Assembly (NCBI GenBank): GCA_023391415.1
Contig: JAEWAY010000030.1
Location: 1 to 64,000, forward strand
Direction: 5' to 3'
DNA: 64,000 nt
Source: Bacteroidota bacterium
GTDB lineage: Bacteria; Bacteroidota; Bacteroidia; Cytophagales; Cytophagaceae
A program made the translations under genes and the position numbers. Below the pieces are notes generated by a model. That model saw only the letters and a list, made by a program, of their open reading frames with translations. It made no database searches and had not been told where the DNA came from. This document shows, in pieces, positions 16,754-25,741 of the stretch. How positions within the stretch are numbered: the stretch's first letter is position 1; each line of letters begins with the position of its first letter.

Positions 16754-17398
16754 TTATTCAGCTTTTTTCTCCGATGGTTTTCCACCCTCTTTATGTTCTC
16801 CTCTAAAACCGTATTCCTTCACTATTTCCAGATATTTCGCGTACTGTTCTTCAGTAAATACGTCTTTTAGAGCCTTTTTTCTTTCTTCGTCAAACTTGTT
16901 CCAGTATTCTTTGGCAGCTTCTCCATTACCATGATAGTAATCATGCGCGTTGACATAGGATTTTTCAAAAGCGTTATTTACCGCGACCAACATCTTGCTT
17001 TGATTTTCGTCCAAAGCTAGTTCAGTCTGTATTTGCCCTATCAACTCTTCGGAATATCCGGACCTTCCACGATTAAACTTCTTCGCGAATTCCTTGTATG
17101 TCGCTTGTTGCTCAGGATCCAGAATCGCCAGAATTTCTTCATTGTACTTCTTCATCATTTCTCTTGATCGCGCCATGCGAGTCGCGCGATCTACACCTTC
17201 AACATTTCGGATAGCCTCACGCGATTCATTGTACCTTTTCGCGATATCGTCAAATTGAGTTTCTTGCGCTGAAGATAATTTAAGACTTGGCTTTATTTCA
17301 TTTATATCCATCCCTCTTCTCTTCTTTTCTTCGCTGCAAGAACTTAAAACAAATAACAAAGCCAAAACGGGAAGGGCGAGTTTTTTTAGTGTTTTCAT
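16754..17398 (-). CDS. LTxxQ-repeat (Spy/CpxP-like) lipoprotein
   Basis: This 214-residue helical lipoprotein has a lipobox LFVLSSC near residue 21, followed by a highly charged helical body. Four LTxxQ-like segments are visible: LSSAQ, LDPEQ, LALDENQ and FTEEQ, the pattern of Spy/CpxP-like periplasmic proteins that bind metal or unfolded protein. It sits 6 bases before the PepSY gene, so the two are co-expressed. The role in iron uptake is unknown; metal sensing or chaperoning in the periplasm is a guess. Confidence 0.75.
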   Translation of the reverse strand: MKTLKKLALPVLALLFVLSSCSEEKKRRGMDINEIKPSLKLSSAQETQFDDIAKRYNESREAIRNVEGVDRATRMARSREMMKKYNEEILAILDPEQQATYKEFAKKFNRGRSGYSEELIGQIQTELALDENQSKMLVAVNNAFEKSYVNAHDYYHGNGEAAKEYWNKFDEERKKALKDVFTEEQYAKYLEIVKEYGFRGEHKEGGKPSEKKAE

Positions 17399-17441
17399 AG
17401 TTGTGAATAAGTAAAATTGTTGAAATAAGAGAGTAATAGAG

Positions 17442-17480
17442 TAATTAAAGGTATAACGATCTTTGTTATACCTTTAATTA
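17442..17480. terminator. 16-bp perfect hairpin between DUF4374 and LTxxQ genes
   Basis: A perfect 16-base inverted repeat (17442-17457 and 17465-17480) with a 7-base loop lies 19 bases after the DUF4374 stop and 43 bases before the next start codon. The stem is AT-rich with an AAAGG/CCTTT part and lacks a separate U-run. It may be a partial terminator or an mRNA-stabilising hairpin that lowers expression of the two downstream genes. Confidence 0.6.
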
Positions 17481-17499
17481 TTATTAAATAACTACTAAA

Positions 17500-18843
17500 T
17501 TAATACACGCCAATATATCTGTTTCCTGCCGGGTTAACTAATTTGGCGCCCACAGTCACTTGCGCTGTTTTGGTGTTGAAAACATATATATTGCCATCTA
17601 CACCTACACCCGCGACAGCGATAAACACCTCATCACCAACGACAGCGATACCCTGATACTGACCGAAATCCATATTCGCTTCATTAGGAATATTCACCTT
17701 AGTAACAAATTGGGAATTTAAGTCTACACGGGCGATATAACCACCTGTACGCTCACCACCAACGTTTAAGCTGTAAATGATATAACCGATGCCGTCTCCC
17801 GCGTATCTCCAGGACTCAATGTAGCTATCCTTCACACCTAGCGCGTCGTCAACGCTGATCGAGTATGAATTGTCATATGTACCGTCAGGATTAATTCTTA
17901 AGATTTTTGAACCACCTGTACCCGCGGTTTCTCTATGGGTAGCCTGGTATACATATTTATCTGAACCAACAAAGGACATAGGGCTTCTGTAACCGCTGTT
18001 GTCGCCTGTCGCCCGCGTCGATGTAATAATTTTAGGATTAGTAAGAGAAGGATAGTCAAGTACTACCGTTTTTGTTCCTAATCGCTGGAAAGCTGAAGCG
18101 TCAGCTTCCGTAGTTCCGGGCTTCCACTTACGCGTCCATGTACCGATGTAAAGCTTATTGCCCGCGGCATTCAGCACTGGCGCGTCCAGACGGAAAATAT
18201 GGTGACCTTCCTTCTGCTCTTCCGCGGAAAGCGCCAGTTCAAATTCCGCATAATTCGTTATTGAGGGATTTTTCAAATCCAGCACCACTACTACAGCAGT
18301 ACCGGCAACACCAACAAATTCAGCATTTTCGTCCTCACTCGCAAATTTATTTTTAATATCTCTTACATTGACCGCTACACCAATATCTTCACTGGCTTTT
18401 ACCCAACGTGGGGAAGTCCCGGCATAGTCGGCGACACTTACAGCCGCGCCTTCTTCAACAAGTATATTACCACCCTCTACTTTGTATTTATTGAAAACAC
18501 CACCATCAGCGCCAGTATACTGGATATTATACAAGTAGCTTCCGTCATTCGATGCCTGTAGACGCGCCGTTCTGCTCGACTTTACGTGCACTCCATTGTC
18601 AAATACATTGATAGAAACTTCCGGATTTACAGCGTCTTCTCTTTTTACGCTATATACCATCGTACCGCCGTTTCCATCACCAGGATCTGTACCAAACAAT
18701 GCTCCCGCGACTGTTATCCAACGATCAGTGGTTCCTTCTGACTGATTAGCTTTCGGTCCGTCATCTTTTTTACAACCCGACAACGCTAATGCCGCTGAAA
18801 AACCCGCGACAAGCACCTGCTTAAGGAAATATCTGTTCTTCAT
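17500..18843 (-). CDS. DUF4374 lipoprotein
   Basis: This 447-residue lipoprotein (lipobox ALALSGC near residue 23) is predicted to sit in the outer membrane or periplasm. The body is rich in short beta segments and Gly/Asp turns, consistent with a propeller, and matches the DUF4374 family as I know it. Members are found beside TonB receptors and PepSY proteins in Bacteroidota iron loci, and may bind or hold the siderophore; no member function is firmly known to me. It lies 131 bases after the TonB receptor on the same strand. Confidence 0.82.
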   Translation of the reverse strand: MKNRYFLKQVLVAGFSAALALSGCKKDDGPKANQSEGTTDRWITVAGALFGTDPGDGNGGTMVYSVKREDAVNPEVSINVFDNGVHVKSSRTARLQASNDGSYLYNIQYTGADGGVFNKYKVEGGNILVEEGAAVSVADYAGTSPRWVKASEDIGVAVNVRDIKNKFASEDENAEFVGVAGTAVVVVLDLKNPSITNYAEFELALSAEEQKEGHHIFRLDAPVLNAAGNKLYIGTWTRKWKPGTTEADASAFQRLGTKTVVLDYPSLTNPKIITSTRATGDNSGYRSPMSFVGSDKYVYQATHRETAGTGGSKILRINPDGTYDNSYSISVDDALGVKDSYIESWRYAGDGIGYIIYSLNVGGERTGGYIARVDLNSQFVTKVNIPNEANMDFGQYQGIAVVGDEVFIAVAGVGVDGNIYVFNTKTAQVTVGAKLVNPAGNRYIGVY

Positions 18844-18866
18844 TTTTATTTTTTTGAAAATTGTTT

Positions 18867-18926
18867 ATTGGGATTCTTTATAATTAGTATGTATAAATTG
18901 ATTCAATAAAATCGCAGAATCCCAAT
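18867..18926. repeat. 11-bp inverted repeat ahead of DUF4374
   Basis: ATTGGGATTCT (18867-18877) is repeated exactly in reverse as AGAATCCCAAT (18916-18926), with 38 bases between. It fills most of the gap between the TonB receptor stop and the DUF4374 start on the minus strand. It may form an intercistronic RNA hairpin, or the arms may be protein-binding half sites. Confidence 0.55.
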
Positions 18927-18974
18927 TGTCGATCTCATTTGAATCCTTGGTTAAAGACGTTGTAGTTTTATCTA

Positions 18975-21425
18975 TTATAGTTTGAGCTTATTCAGGGTAT
19001 AAGTGACTTTCGCGTAATAGCCTCTGCCCGGCTTTTGAACAGCGAAATTGTCATACAACTGTCTGTCAAAGATGTTTTTGACATCAAAGCTGATTACAAG
19101 CTTCTGTTTGGGGAATCGATAGGTTATGCCGGCATCCTGAATGTACTGCGCCGGAGTAACCTCTGTATCATGCCCTACCCAGGTCATCTTGAACGGATGA
19201 ACATATCCGAAATAATAGTTAAAGGTCAACACGGATTTTTTCTGTATAATATCCGTCAACCTGTATTGGAAACTGGTACTTAACAAAAGCACCGGTTCGT
19301 TAGGAATCTGGTCGTTGTATCTGGAAAGCTTCTGACCCTTATCATCATACTTTTGCTTAAAGAGAGAGTTGGTTTTGGAAAGAGACAGCAGCAGGTTGAG
19401 TTTGTCATTGTAGTTATAAGCCAACTCAGACTCAAAACCAATCGCTTGCGCTTTATTTAGGTTTATAAAAGGTAAAACCTGAGTATTTTCATTCACCCTT
19501 CGGTCTTCCGCCTGCCGGCCTATCCGATCACGCACATCTCTGTTAAAGAAATTTCCTGAAAGCACAACTCTGTGTCTCCCAAGATAAAAATTTCCTAAAC
19601 GCAAGCCAAGATTGATATTATTGCTGAGCTCAGGTCTCAAGTCCGTGTTAGCGACTATATTCTCGGCCGGTCCCCCGAAAATTTCCTGTTCCGCGGGCAT
19701 ACGCACCGCTTTTTCCGCGGAAGCGAGTAACATTATATAATGTGTGATATCGTACGTTGCAGCCAGCCCGTATCCGATTATGCTTTTTGAAGCTGAAATA
19801 TGATTTTCCATATATGCCAGCGTAGTAGCATCCGCATATGGAGAAACTCTGTCAATGACCTGATTATAATGTTTTGCGAAAAGATTGGTCTTTAACCGAT
19901 TCCTAATAAACCGCGACTCATACGCCAAGGAGGTTACGTTTTTAGCGAGATCACTGGTACTCTGATATTTTCTTTCCGAAACATGCTTTATTTCATCCAG
20001 ATCATTTCTGTCTACATTATAGTAGTAGTAGTTAAGTATAAAGCGATGCCTTTTTGAGAGATCATAGCTTACACTGGTTCTTATGGTAGCCAGCTTCCTG
20101 TTTATGGTCATCATGGTCGGCTCGCCTTGTTGAGCACCCGCGTTTGTTTTTAAAGGTTGTGCCGGCCTCCCAGGCAACGCCAATGTATATCTTAACTCAC
20201 CATACCAATTGTATCTGTAACTCACCGTATCCTGCACATATTGATCCCGGTCGGTGTAGACTCCGTTAAACTGAACATGCAATCCTTTGGTCAGAAAGTT
20301 TCTTTTGGTATAGTTTAATCCTATCACATTAGCCCTGGATTCGGTATACCTGCCCATATATGGCGTAGTCATATATTGCCCATGCTGTATTTCTTTATAA
20401 GAATATGAGCCGTTGTAGGATATTAAAAAATTGTCGGCCCATTTTACCTTGGTAAAGCCGGCTTCTACTCTGGTACCATATGTTTTATACGCGTCATTGA
20501 ACCGGTTGGCGGTGACATTCAGCATTACTCCATTGGGTTGTGTATTTCTGGCATAACGCCCCCAGATTTTGTAATCGTTGTCGGAGTAACTGTAGAACCC
20601 CGAAGCTTTTACGGTGACTCCTGTTTTGGGATCGCGGTATACTCCGCTTAAATCCGTTTGTGATGTATTGAAAGATCCGTACGAAGTAGATAAGGTTACA
20701 TTGTTTAATGTGAGGTCTTGCTTCAATATAATATTGATAGCGCCACCCAGGTAATCGCCGGATAAATGGGCGGGAAGAACGCCTTTATATACCTCAATGC
20801 GCTCAATCATCGCCGGCGGTATGTTATTTAGATTAAATGAAGTCCCGTAGGTGGAAATTTCTATACCATCAATAAAAATACCTACAGAACGACCAGACAT
20901 ACCGTTGAGGTTATACTCTACACTTGATCCCAGTCCTCCGTTTTGGCGCACTTTTACACCTACCGCCCTGTCCAGCAATTCATTCGTCTGAAGATTTCTA
21001 ATAGCCGCTTCTTCTGTTTCAATAACCTTTACAGCAAAACCCGATTCTTCTATCTTTTCCTTTTCGGTTTTTTTGTATCCCAAAGCTATTTCATTTAGCT
21101 GATGCACTTCCTCTGTTAATTTCAGGTCAAGCTTTAAGGTCTGGTTTTCTTTTAAAACAACTGTTTGAGTCTTTTTTTTATATCCAATTCCTGAAACTGA
21201 AACTTTGTGCTTACCTGGCGGTAGATTCAGTATCTGGTAGTCGCCCAAAGAATCAGACATATTACCCAAGTTCAGGGAATCGATAGTAATGGTCGCGTAA
21301 GGTAGCGGGGCCCCGGTATGATCGATAACTTTACCTTTTAAATTCGCCTTTCCAATATTCTGAGACCATACACATGCTGATAACAGGCAAAAAGACACTA
21401 CTAGCAAGGTTTTACTATATTGCAT
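18975..21425 (-). CDS. TonB-dependent siderophore/metal receptor
   Basis: This 816-residue outer-membrane receptor imports an iron complex using TonB energy. A signal peptide (1-21) is followed by a carboxypeptidase-like regulatory domain (about 27-105, LKGKVIDHTGAPLPYATI), a plug (about 130-235, with YNLNGMSGRSVGIFIDGIE and GGAINIIL), and a 22-strand barrel ending YYAKVTYTLNKLKL, whose aromatic-rich close is typical. It heads a minus-strand row with DUF4374, LTxxQ and PepSY proteins, pointing to iron. The ligand cannot be read from sequence. TTAGATTAA repeats lie upstream. Confidence 0.93.
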   Translation of the reverse strand: MQYSKTLLVVSFCLLSACVWSQNIGKANLKGKVIDHTGAPLPYATITIDSLNLGNMSDSLGDYQILNLPPGKHKVSVSGIGYKKKTQTVVLKENQTLKLDLKLTEEVHQLNEIALGYKKTEKEKIEESGFAVKVIETEEAAIRNLQTNELLDRAVGVKVRQNGGLGSSVEYNLNGMSGRSVGIFIDGIEISTYGTSFNLNNIPPAMIERIEVYKGVLPAHLSGDYLGGAINIILKQDLTLNNVTLSTSYGSFNTSQTDLSGVYRDPKTGVTVKASGFYSYSDNDYKIWGRYARNTQPNGVMLNVTANRFNDAYKTYGTRVEAGFTKVKWADNFLISYNGSYSYKEIQHGQYMTTPYMGRYTESRANVIGLNYTKRNFLTKGLHVQFNGVYTDRDQYVQDTVSYRYNWYGELRYTLALPGRPAQPLKTNAGAQQGEPTMMTINRKLATIRTSVSYDLSKRHRFILNYYYYNVDRNDLDEIKHVSERKYQSTSDLAKNVTSLAYESRFIRNRLKTNLFAKHYNQVIDRVSPYADATTLAYMENHISASKSIIGYGLAATYDITHYIMLLASAEKAVRMPAEQEIFGGPAENIVANTDLRPELSNNINLGLRLGNFYLGRHRVVLSGNFFNRDVRDRIGRQAEDRRVNENTQVLPFINLNKAQAIGFESELAYNYNDKLNLLLSLSKTNSLFKQKYDDKGQKLSRYNDQIPNEPVLLLSTSFQYRLTDIIQKKSVLTFNYYFGYVHPFKMTWVGHDTEVTPAQYIQDAGITYRFPKQKLVISFDVKNIFDRQLYDNFAVQKPGRGYYAKVTYTLNKLKL

Positions 21426-21495
21426 TACTTCGAATTCTTAAATCGCGTCGCGCTACAAACGCGCGCTTTTTTAAAGGATATACAGTGTTTATAAC

Positions 21496-21578
21496 TTAGA
21501 TTAAAGATGTATCAATGCCCAAACCTACAACATTATACGATTGGTGTCAATACTTATTTAGATTAATTTTAGATTAAT
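21496..21578. promoter_or_regulatory. Three TTAGATTAA repeats upstream of TonB receptor
   Basis: TTAGATTAA occurs at 21496-21504, 21558-21566 and 21569-21577. The last two form a perfect 11-base tandem repeat, TTTAGATTAAT, at 21557-21578, one helical turn apart. They lie 71-153 bases before the receptor start. Repeated sites on one face of the helix fit a metal-dependent repressor, but the protein is not known. Confidence 0.5.
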
Positions 21579-21659
21579 TAATACTGAGTGACTTATATGA
21601 TTATACTAAAAAATTAAGAACTAGGACCATAGCTTAAACATGCCCACACATAAATTGCC

Positions 21660-21752
21660 CTTGACTTCTATCCCTTACATAAACTAAAAGAGGTCATCGG
21701 AGCCTCGCTTCCCGTAACCGGGTTTATCATCTGGTGGGAAAAAAGTATAACG
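21660..21752 (+). pseudogene. Remnant of a PepSY membrane protein gene
   Basis: The plus strand encodes LDFYPLHKLKEVIG followed by ASLPVTGFIIWWEKS. This matches the C-terminus of the PepSY protein at 15485 (LIFYFIASLIGC, then SLPVTGFIIWWKKV). There is no start codon or upstream domain, so it is the last part of a lost paralogue in opposite orientation to the living locus. Confidence 0.75.
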
Positions 21753-22036
21753 CTCTCGAATATGAACAAGGAGAGAAGCATTTTAACCACCGCGTTGTCA
21801 CGATCTCAAATAGGCAGACGCGCCGCCTTTTCCCTCGCGCGTGAGGTAACCCGAATAGCGGACAGATCATCTTCTTGTTAAAAGTACTTCATCAAGCTTC
21901 CTGTTGATTTTCATAAAAATACGATCTAACAATCCTCCCGGAAGCTTTTTATGCAAACAAATACAGGGCCGCGGGCTGGCAAAGATGTAAATGTATATTA
22001 ACTTTAGCGTTTAAAAAACAAACAATACGGACCCAT

Positions 22037-23572
22037 ATGAAACATATTTACCATCTGCTTATCGTTCTCTCTCTATTGTTAAGCGGAATTTTGCGGCTCC
22101 ACGCCCAACCAGTCATTTCCATCAACCAGGGCGAAGCGGTCGATCCCGAAAAAAACGCGCGATTTAATAGTTTGCTCGGGGTAGACGATGAATCATTTTA
22201 TGTACTCAGGGTCAAAACCAAGGGACGCGGCACCAAGTACTTTGTAGAAAGCTACGACAAAAAGTCGTTCGCCCAGACTTTCTCCGTTGATCTCCGGCTG
22301 GATGATATTCCGGGAGCCCAAACCGATCCCAGACATTTTACGGTCAACTCCATCGCCGCGTCCGGCAAAGTCTATGTTTTTTTCAGGGCCTATGACAGGA
22401 CGACCAAAGAACGAAGCCTGATGATGAAAACCATCGACAAGAAAGGCAATGTGAGCTCAGAGACAGAAATGGCGCGTCACTCCACCGAGTTCCATGATGA
22501 AAACTTCTACATGATTGTATCCTCGGACCGTTCCAAGCTGGCGCTGATCAGTCAGGTCGACAGCAGGCCACAACAGGTAAATATAACCATATACGATACC
22601 CGAACCTTTAAGCCTATCCGCGAATACCAACTGCCACAGGGCTATAAAAAAAGCGGCATCTTCGCCGGAAGCTATATAGTACACGATGACGGAAGCCTCT
22701 ATTTTTCATTCAACTACCTGACCGCTAAGGAAAAAGTAGGCCTCGCGTTGGGTTGTATTCCGTATAACTCCAATGAAATGAAAGCCATTGAGCTTGATCT
22801 GAGCGCCAAAAAAGACCTTTACAAGGGACTTGTAAATTTCAACAAATCAGACAGCACCATTACCATCGCCGGTATATTTAAGGACGAAATCGAGTGGAAC
22901 GGCAAACCCAATGATAAAAACAAACCGGAGAAAAAAGCCGGATTTTTCAGCTTCAAAATCAACGCGACAAGCTTTACCATTGTCAAGCGATCGGAAAAGT
23001 ATTTCCCGAACCATATCTATGACAAACTGGCTTATTACACAAACTCCTCGAACTACCCGGGCGACAAGTTTTATACGCTGGACCAGATTCTGGAAGTAAA
23101 GGACGCGCGGTACCTGATCGCTTCACATTCCTATACGGTTGTTTCTGACAATGGCTCATATAATGTGAGCAATGAACTGCTTGTAACCAAAATCAACCAA
23201 TCGGGAGAAATCGAGTGGATGAATATTATTCCCAAATTTACCAATTCCGGATCTGTATCATTTAATAGTATGGTCGTCAATGACAAGATTCATTTACTCT
23301 TTCTGGAACACCCGAAAAGTACGAAGGCTTTTCCGGAAGTCTATGAATACAACCGGGATAAATTCGGAACCGTCAGTGGCGTAACCGGGCCCAACGCCAT
23401 TTGTGTAGTGGTCGATGAAAACGGTAAAGCGGAAAAAGTAAAATTCTATGAAAACAAAGACTTTTGCTATGTACCTCCTGCTCAAGATTATCTCCTCGAC
23501 GGGGACAATGGTTTACTGATCCGTTTTATCCGTGGTGATCAGGAAAAATTCGGAAGTATCACCATAAAATAA
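22037..23572 (+). CDS. Exported protein of unknown function
   Basis: This 511-residue protein has a clear signal peptide (MKHIYHLLIVLSLLLSGI, cut near LHA-QP). The remainder is soluble and rich in beta segments with repeated patterns such as FYVLRVKTKGRGTKYFVESY and KVYVFFRAYDRTTKERSLM, which suggests a propeller. It is a probable periplasmic or surface protein. I do not recognise a family of known role. A strong terminator follows at 23596, and it stands alone between the iron locus and the mannanase. Confidence 0.8.
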   Translation: MKHIYHLLIVLSLLLSGILRLHAQPVISINQGEAVDPEKNARFNSLLGVDDESFYVLRVKTKGRGTKYFVESYDKKSFAQTFSVDLRLDDIPGAQTDPRHFTVNSIAASGKVYVFFRAYDRTTKERSLMMKTIDKKGNVSSETEMARHSTEFHDENFYMIVSSDRSKLALISQVDSRPQQVNITIYDTRTFKPIREYQLPQGYKKSGIFAGSYIVHDDGSLYFSFNYLTAKEKVGLALGCIPYNSNEMKAIELDLSAKKDLYKGLVNFNKSDSTITIAGIFKDEIEWNGKPNDKNKPEKKAGFFSFKINATSFTIVKRSEKYFPNHIYDKLAYYTNSSNYPGDKFYTLDQILEVKDARYLIASHSYTVVSDNGSYNVSNELLVTKINQSGEIEWMNIIPKFTNSGSVSFNSMVVNDKIHLLFLEHPKSTKAFPEVYEYNRDKFGTVSGVTGPNAICVVVDENGKAEKVKFYENKDFCYVPPAQDYLLDGDNGLLIRFIRGDQEKFGSITIK

Positions 23573-23937
23573 CAATCCGACTGTCAAAGTCGATAAATAA
23601 AAAGAGCGTTCCAGGCAGGAGCGCTCTTTTTATTTAACATTCTTATCAAATCAAGCGACAAGAAACAATAACAGGATCAGAGACTTAGTAAATAATCTAC
23701 TATAAATCAAATAGTTTTAAAATCCTGATCCAAAAGATAAAAGAAAACTTTCAGCCTTCCATACCCTTTCCGGTTTAGGGCGTTTCTCACTTTTTCTCCT
23801 CCGGACTATTGGCTTTTTTCGCTATTCAAAATATTTATACCGGCAATAAGGAAAATGTTTTAACCACAAAATTAAATTTAAACATAAAATAATTATAATT
23901 TTATAAGCAAATGTAAAATTATCTAAACAACGATGTT
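23573..23937. other. Intergenic region with terminator, 365 bases
   Basis: Apart from the terminator at 23596-23634, this AT-rich stretch holds no gene that I can support. Its right part should carry the mannanase promoter, but no exact TAnnTTTG element was found. Confidence 0.6.
23596..23634 (+). terminator. Rho-independent terminator
   Basis: A perfect 13-bp stem (23596-23608 with 23622-23634) including AAAGAGCG/CGCTCTTT has a 13-base loop and ends in a T-rich run. It lies 24 bases after the stop of the unknown exported protein. Confidence 0.9.
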
Positions 23938-25590
23938 ATGAAAAACAACATTTACTCATTTTTATGTACGCTGGCTCTGCTGATCTGCTGGTCTTTTACC
24001 ACCCAGGCGCGGATCCGGATAGAAGCGGAATCGGGGCAACTGACAGCGGACGCGTCTATTGAGTCGGACGCTTCAGCCTCCGGTGGTAAATATGTCAATA
24101 CAAGAGGAGGTAATCTCGAAATTTCCTACACTATTGAGCAAGATGGTTTCTATGACGTATATCTATACGTGGCCGGGACGCATGGAGAGAAGCACAACTA
24201 TTTTCTCATCAATGAAAGTTCCAGCACCTTCAAAGTGGAAAATACTTCCCAATACGTCAACCTAAAAGTAGCCACTACGGTATATTTATACGCTGGAGCG
24301 AACACCTTCTCAGTGCGAAACCAGTGGGGATGGATCGACATAGACTATATCGAGTTGGAGGAAGTAGTCGCCTCCGAACGTTTCAATACCAATACCGAGC
24401 TGGTCAATCCCGACGCGAGCCGGGAAGCCAAAGCCTTGTATAAGTTTCTGTACGACAACTATGGCGAAAAAATCATCTCCGGAGTAATGACACTTCAGCC
24501 TTTCGACATGACCAACTGGCTGAAAGAGCGCACAGGCAAGGAGCCCGCCATACTCGGGCTTGACCTGATGCATACCAACCGAAACTACAACTGGTACAAC
24601 GACAACGAGCCGATCGAAAACGCCAAAACCTGGTACGAACGAAATGGTATCCCGATCATGGCCTGGCACTGGAGAGATCCCAGCCGCCAGACAGAATCGT
24701 TTTATCGAAGCCACAATAGCGAACCAACAACCAATTTCGATATTGGCAAAATATTCGAACCCGCGTCTTCTGAATATCAGGCTATGATCAACGATATCGA
24801 CGCGACCGCCCTGTTGCTGAAAAAACTGGCCGACGACAATGTTCCCCTGTTGTGGAGACCCCTGCACGAAGCCGCTGGTGGCTGGTTTTGGTGGGGCAAG
24901 GACCCCGAATCCTGCAAAGAACTATACCGGATCTTATATGACCGTTTGGTAAACATCCATAAACTGAACAACCTGATCTGGGTTTGGACCAGAGAGCCTA
25001 ACGACGACGACTGGTATCCAGGAGACGAATACGTAGACATCGTTGGGATGGACATATACAGAACCGGAGACCATAGTTCCTATATTCTGGATTTCAATAT
25101 TTCCAACGAAACATACGACAGAAAAAAAATCATAGCGCTTTCAGAATGCGGCTCCTTCCCCGACGTAGACAATCTGATCAAGGACAAAGCCGCGTGGTCC
25201 TGGTTTATGCCCTGGTACGGAGGATTCACTACGGATCCGACTTTCAATACCATAGAGCTATGGCAAAAGATGTTTGACAGCGAATACGTAATCACTCTGG
25301 ATGAAATGCCGGATCTGAAAAACTATGGAGACGTCGTGTCCTCGGCCAAAACTCCTGAAACAACTGATTTTATTATCAGGCCAACTCTGGTCAACGACTT
25401 TACGACTATCGAAAGTCATCAAGATCCTATCCGGGAAGTTCAGATTATATCCGCTACCGGAATGTTGGTCGACTCTTATCATTATGATGGACGGCAATCA
25501 AGTCTGACACTGCCAACAAGTCATCTTGCCAAAGGCATGTATCTGATCATCATAAACGGTAAACAAAAATCCAGAATAATCAGAAACTAA
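23938..25590 (+). CDS. Secreted GH26 beta-mannanase with CBM and T9SS signal
   Basis: This 550-residue enzyme is expected to cut beta-1,4-mannans outside the cell. A signal peptide (1-24) is followed by a CBM35/CBM6-like module (about 25-138, starting RIRIEAESGQL and ending WGWIDIDYIELE) and a GH26 catalytic domain (about 150-455). The acid/base Glu lies in RPLHEAAGGWFWWG and the nucleophile Glu in IIALSECGSF. The last 75 residues form a type IX secretion sorting domain (IISATGMLVDSY, LAKGMYLIIINGKQKSRIIRN split over the end). It stands alone with its own terminator. No SusCD pair is near. Confidence 0.93.
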   Translation: MKNNIYSFLCTLALLICWSFTTQARIRIEAESGQLTADASIESDASASGGKYVNTRGGNLEISYTIEQDGFYDVYLYVAGTHGEKHNYFLINESSSTFKVENTSQYVNLKVATTVYLYAGANTFSVRNQWGWIDIDYIELEEVVASERFNTNTELVNPDASREAKALYKFLYDNYGEKIISGVMTLQPFDMTNWLKERTGKEPAILGLDLMHTNRNYNWYNDNEPIENAKTWYERNGIPIMAWHWRDPSRQTESFYRSHNSEPTTNFDIGKIFEPASSEYQAMINDIDATALLLKKLADDNVPLLWRPLHEAAGGWFWWGKDPESCKELYRILYDRLVNIHKLNNLIWVWTREPNDDDWYPGDEYVDIVGMDIYRTGDHSSYILDFNISNETYDRKKIIALSECGSFPDVDNLIKDKAAWSWFMPWYGGFTTDPTFNTIELWQKMFDSEYVITLDEMPDLKNYGDVVSSAKTPETTDFIIRPTLVNDFTTIESHQDPIREVQIISATGMLVDSYHYDGRQSSLTLPTSHLAKGMYLIIINGKQKSRIIRN

Positions 25591-25597
25591 ATGAACA

Positions 25598-25640
25598 AAA
25601 ACGTCTCCATACGCTTCGTTTATGGAGACGTTTTATTTTT
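25598..25640 (+). terminator. Rho-independent terminator of mannanase
   Basis: A perfect 14-bp stem (25598-25611 with 25621-25634; arm AAAACGTCTCCATA) with a 9-base loop is followed by ATTTTTT. It begins 7 bases after the GH26 stop codon. Confidence 0.93.
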
Positions 25641-25741
25641 TGATCGTCATATCGGGTAGACTTTTTGGGGAAATGGAAAGACCTTTTGTGAATTATCTCT
25701 TTATGGAACCGCTATAGCGTACTTTTTAAAACAGCGTATTA

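Larger units (their letters stand above)
21426..22036. other. 611-base intergenic region with repeats and a gene remnant
   Basis: No intact gene is seen. The region contains the TTAGATTAA repeats (21496-21578) and a PepSY fragment on the plus strand (21660-21752). A 38-codon minus-strand open tail ending at 21867 may be another remnant. The mix of fragments suggests past deletion or rearrangement beside the iron locus. Confidence 0.65.

Noticed and set aside
21867..21980. Minus-strand open tail of about 38 codons, ending LLDRIFMKINRKLDEVLLTRR region
   Set aside because: It could be the end of a lost gene, but there is no start or recognisable domain, so it is not called as a feature.
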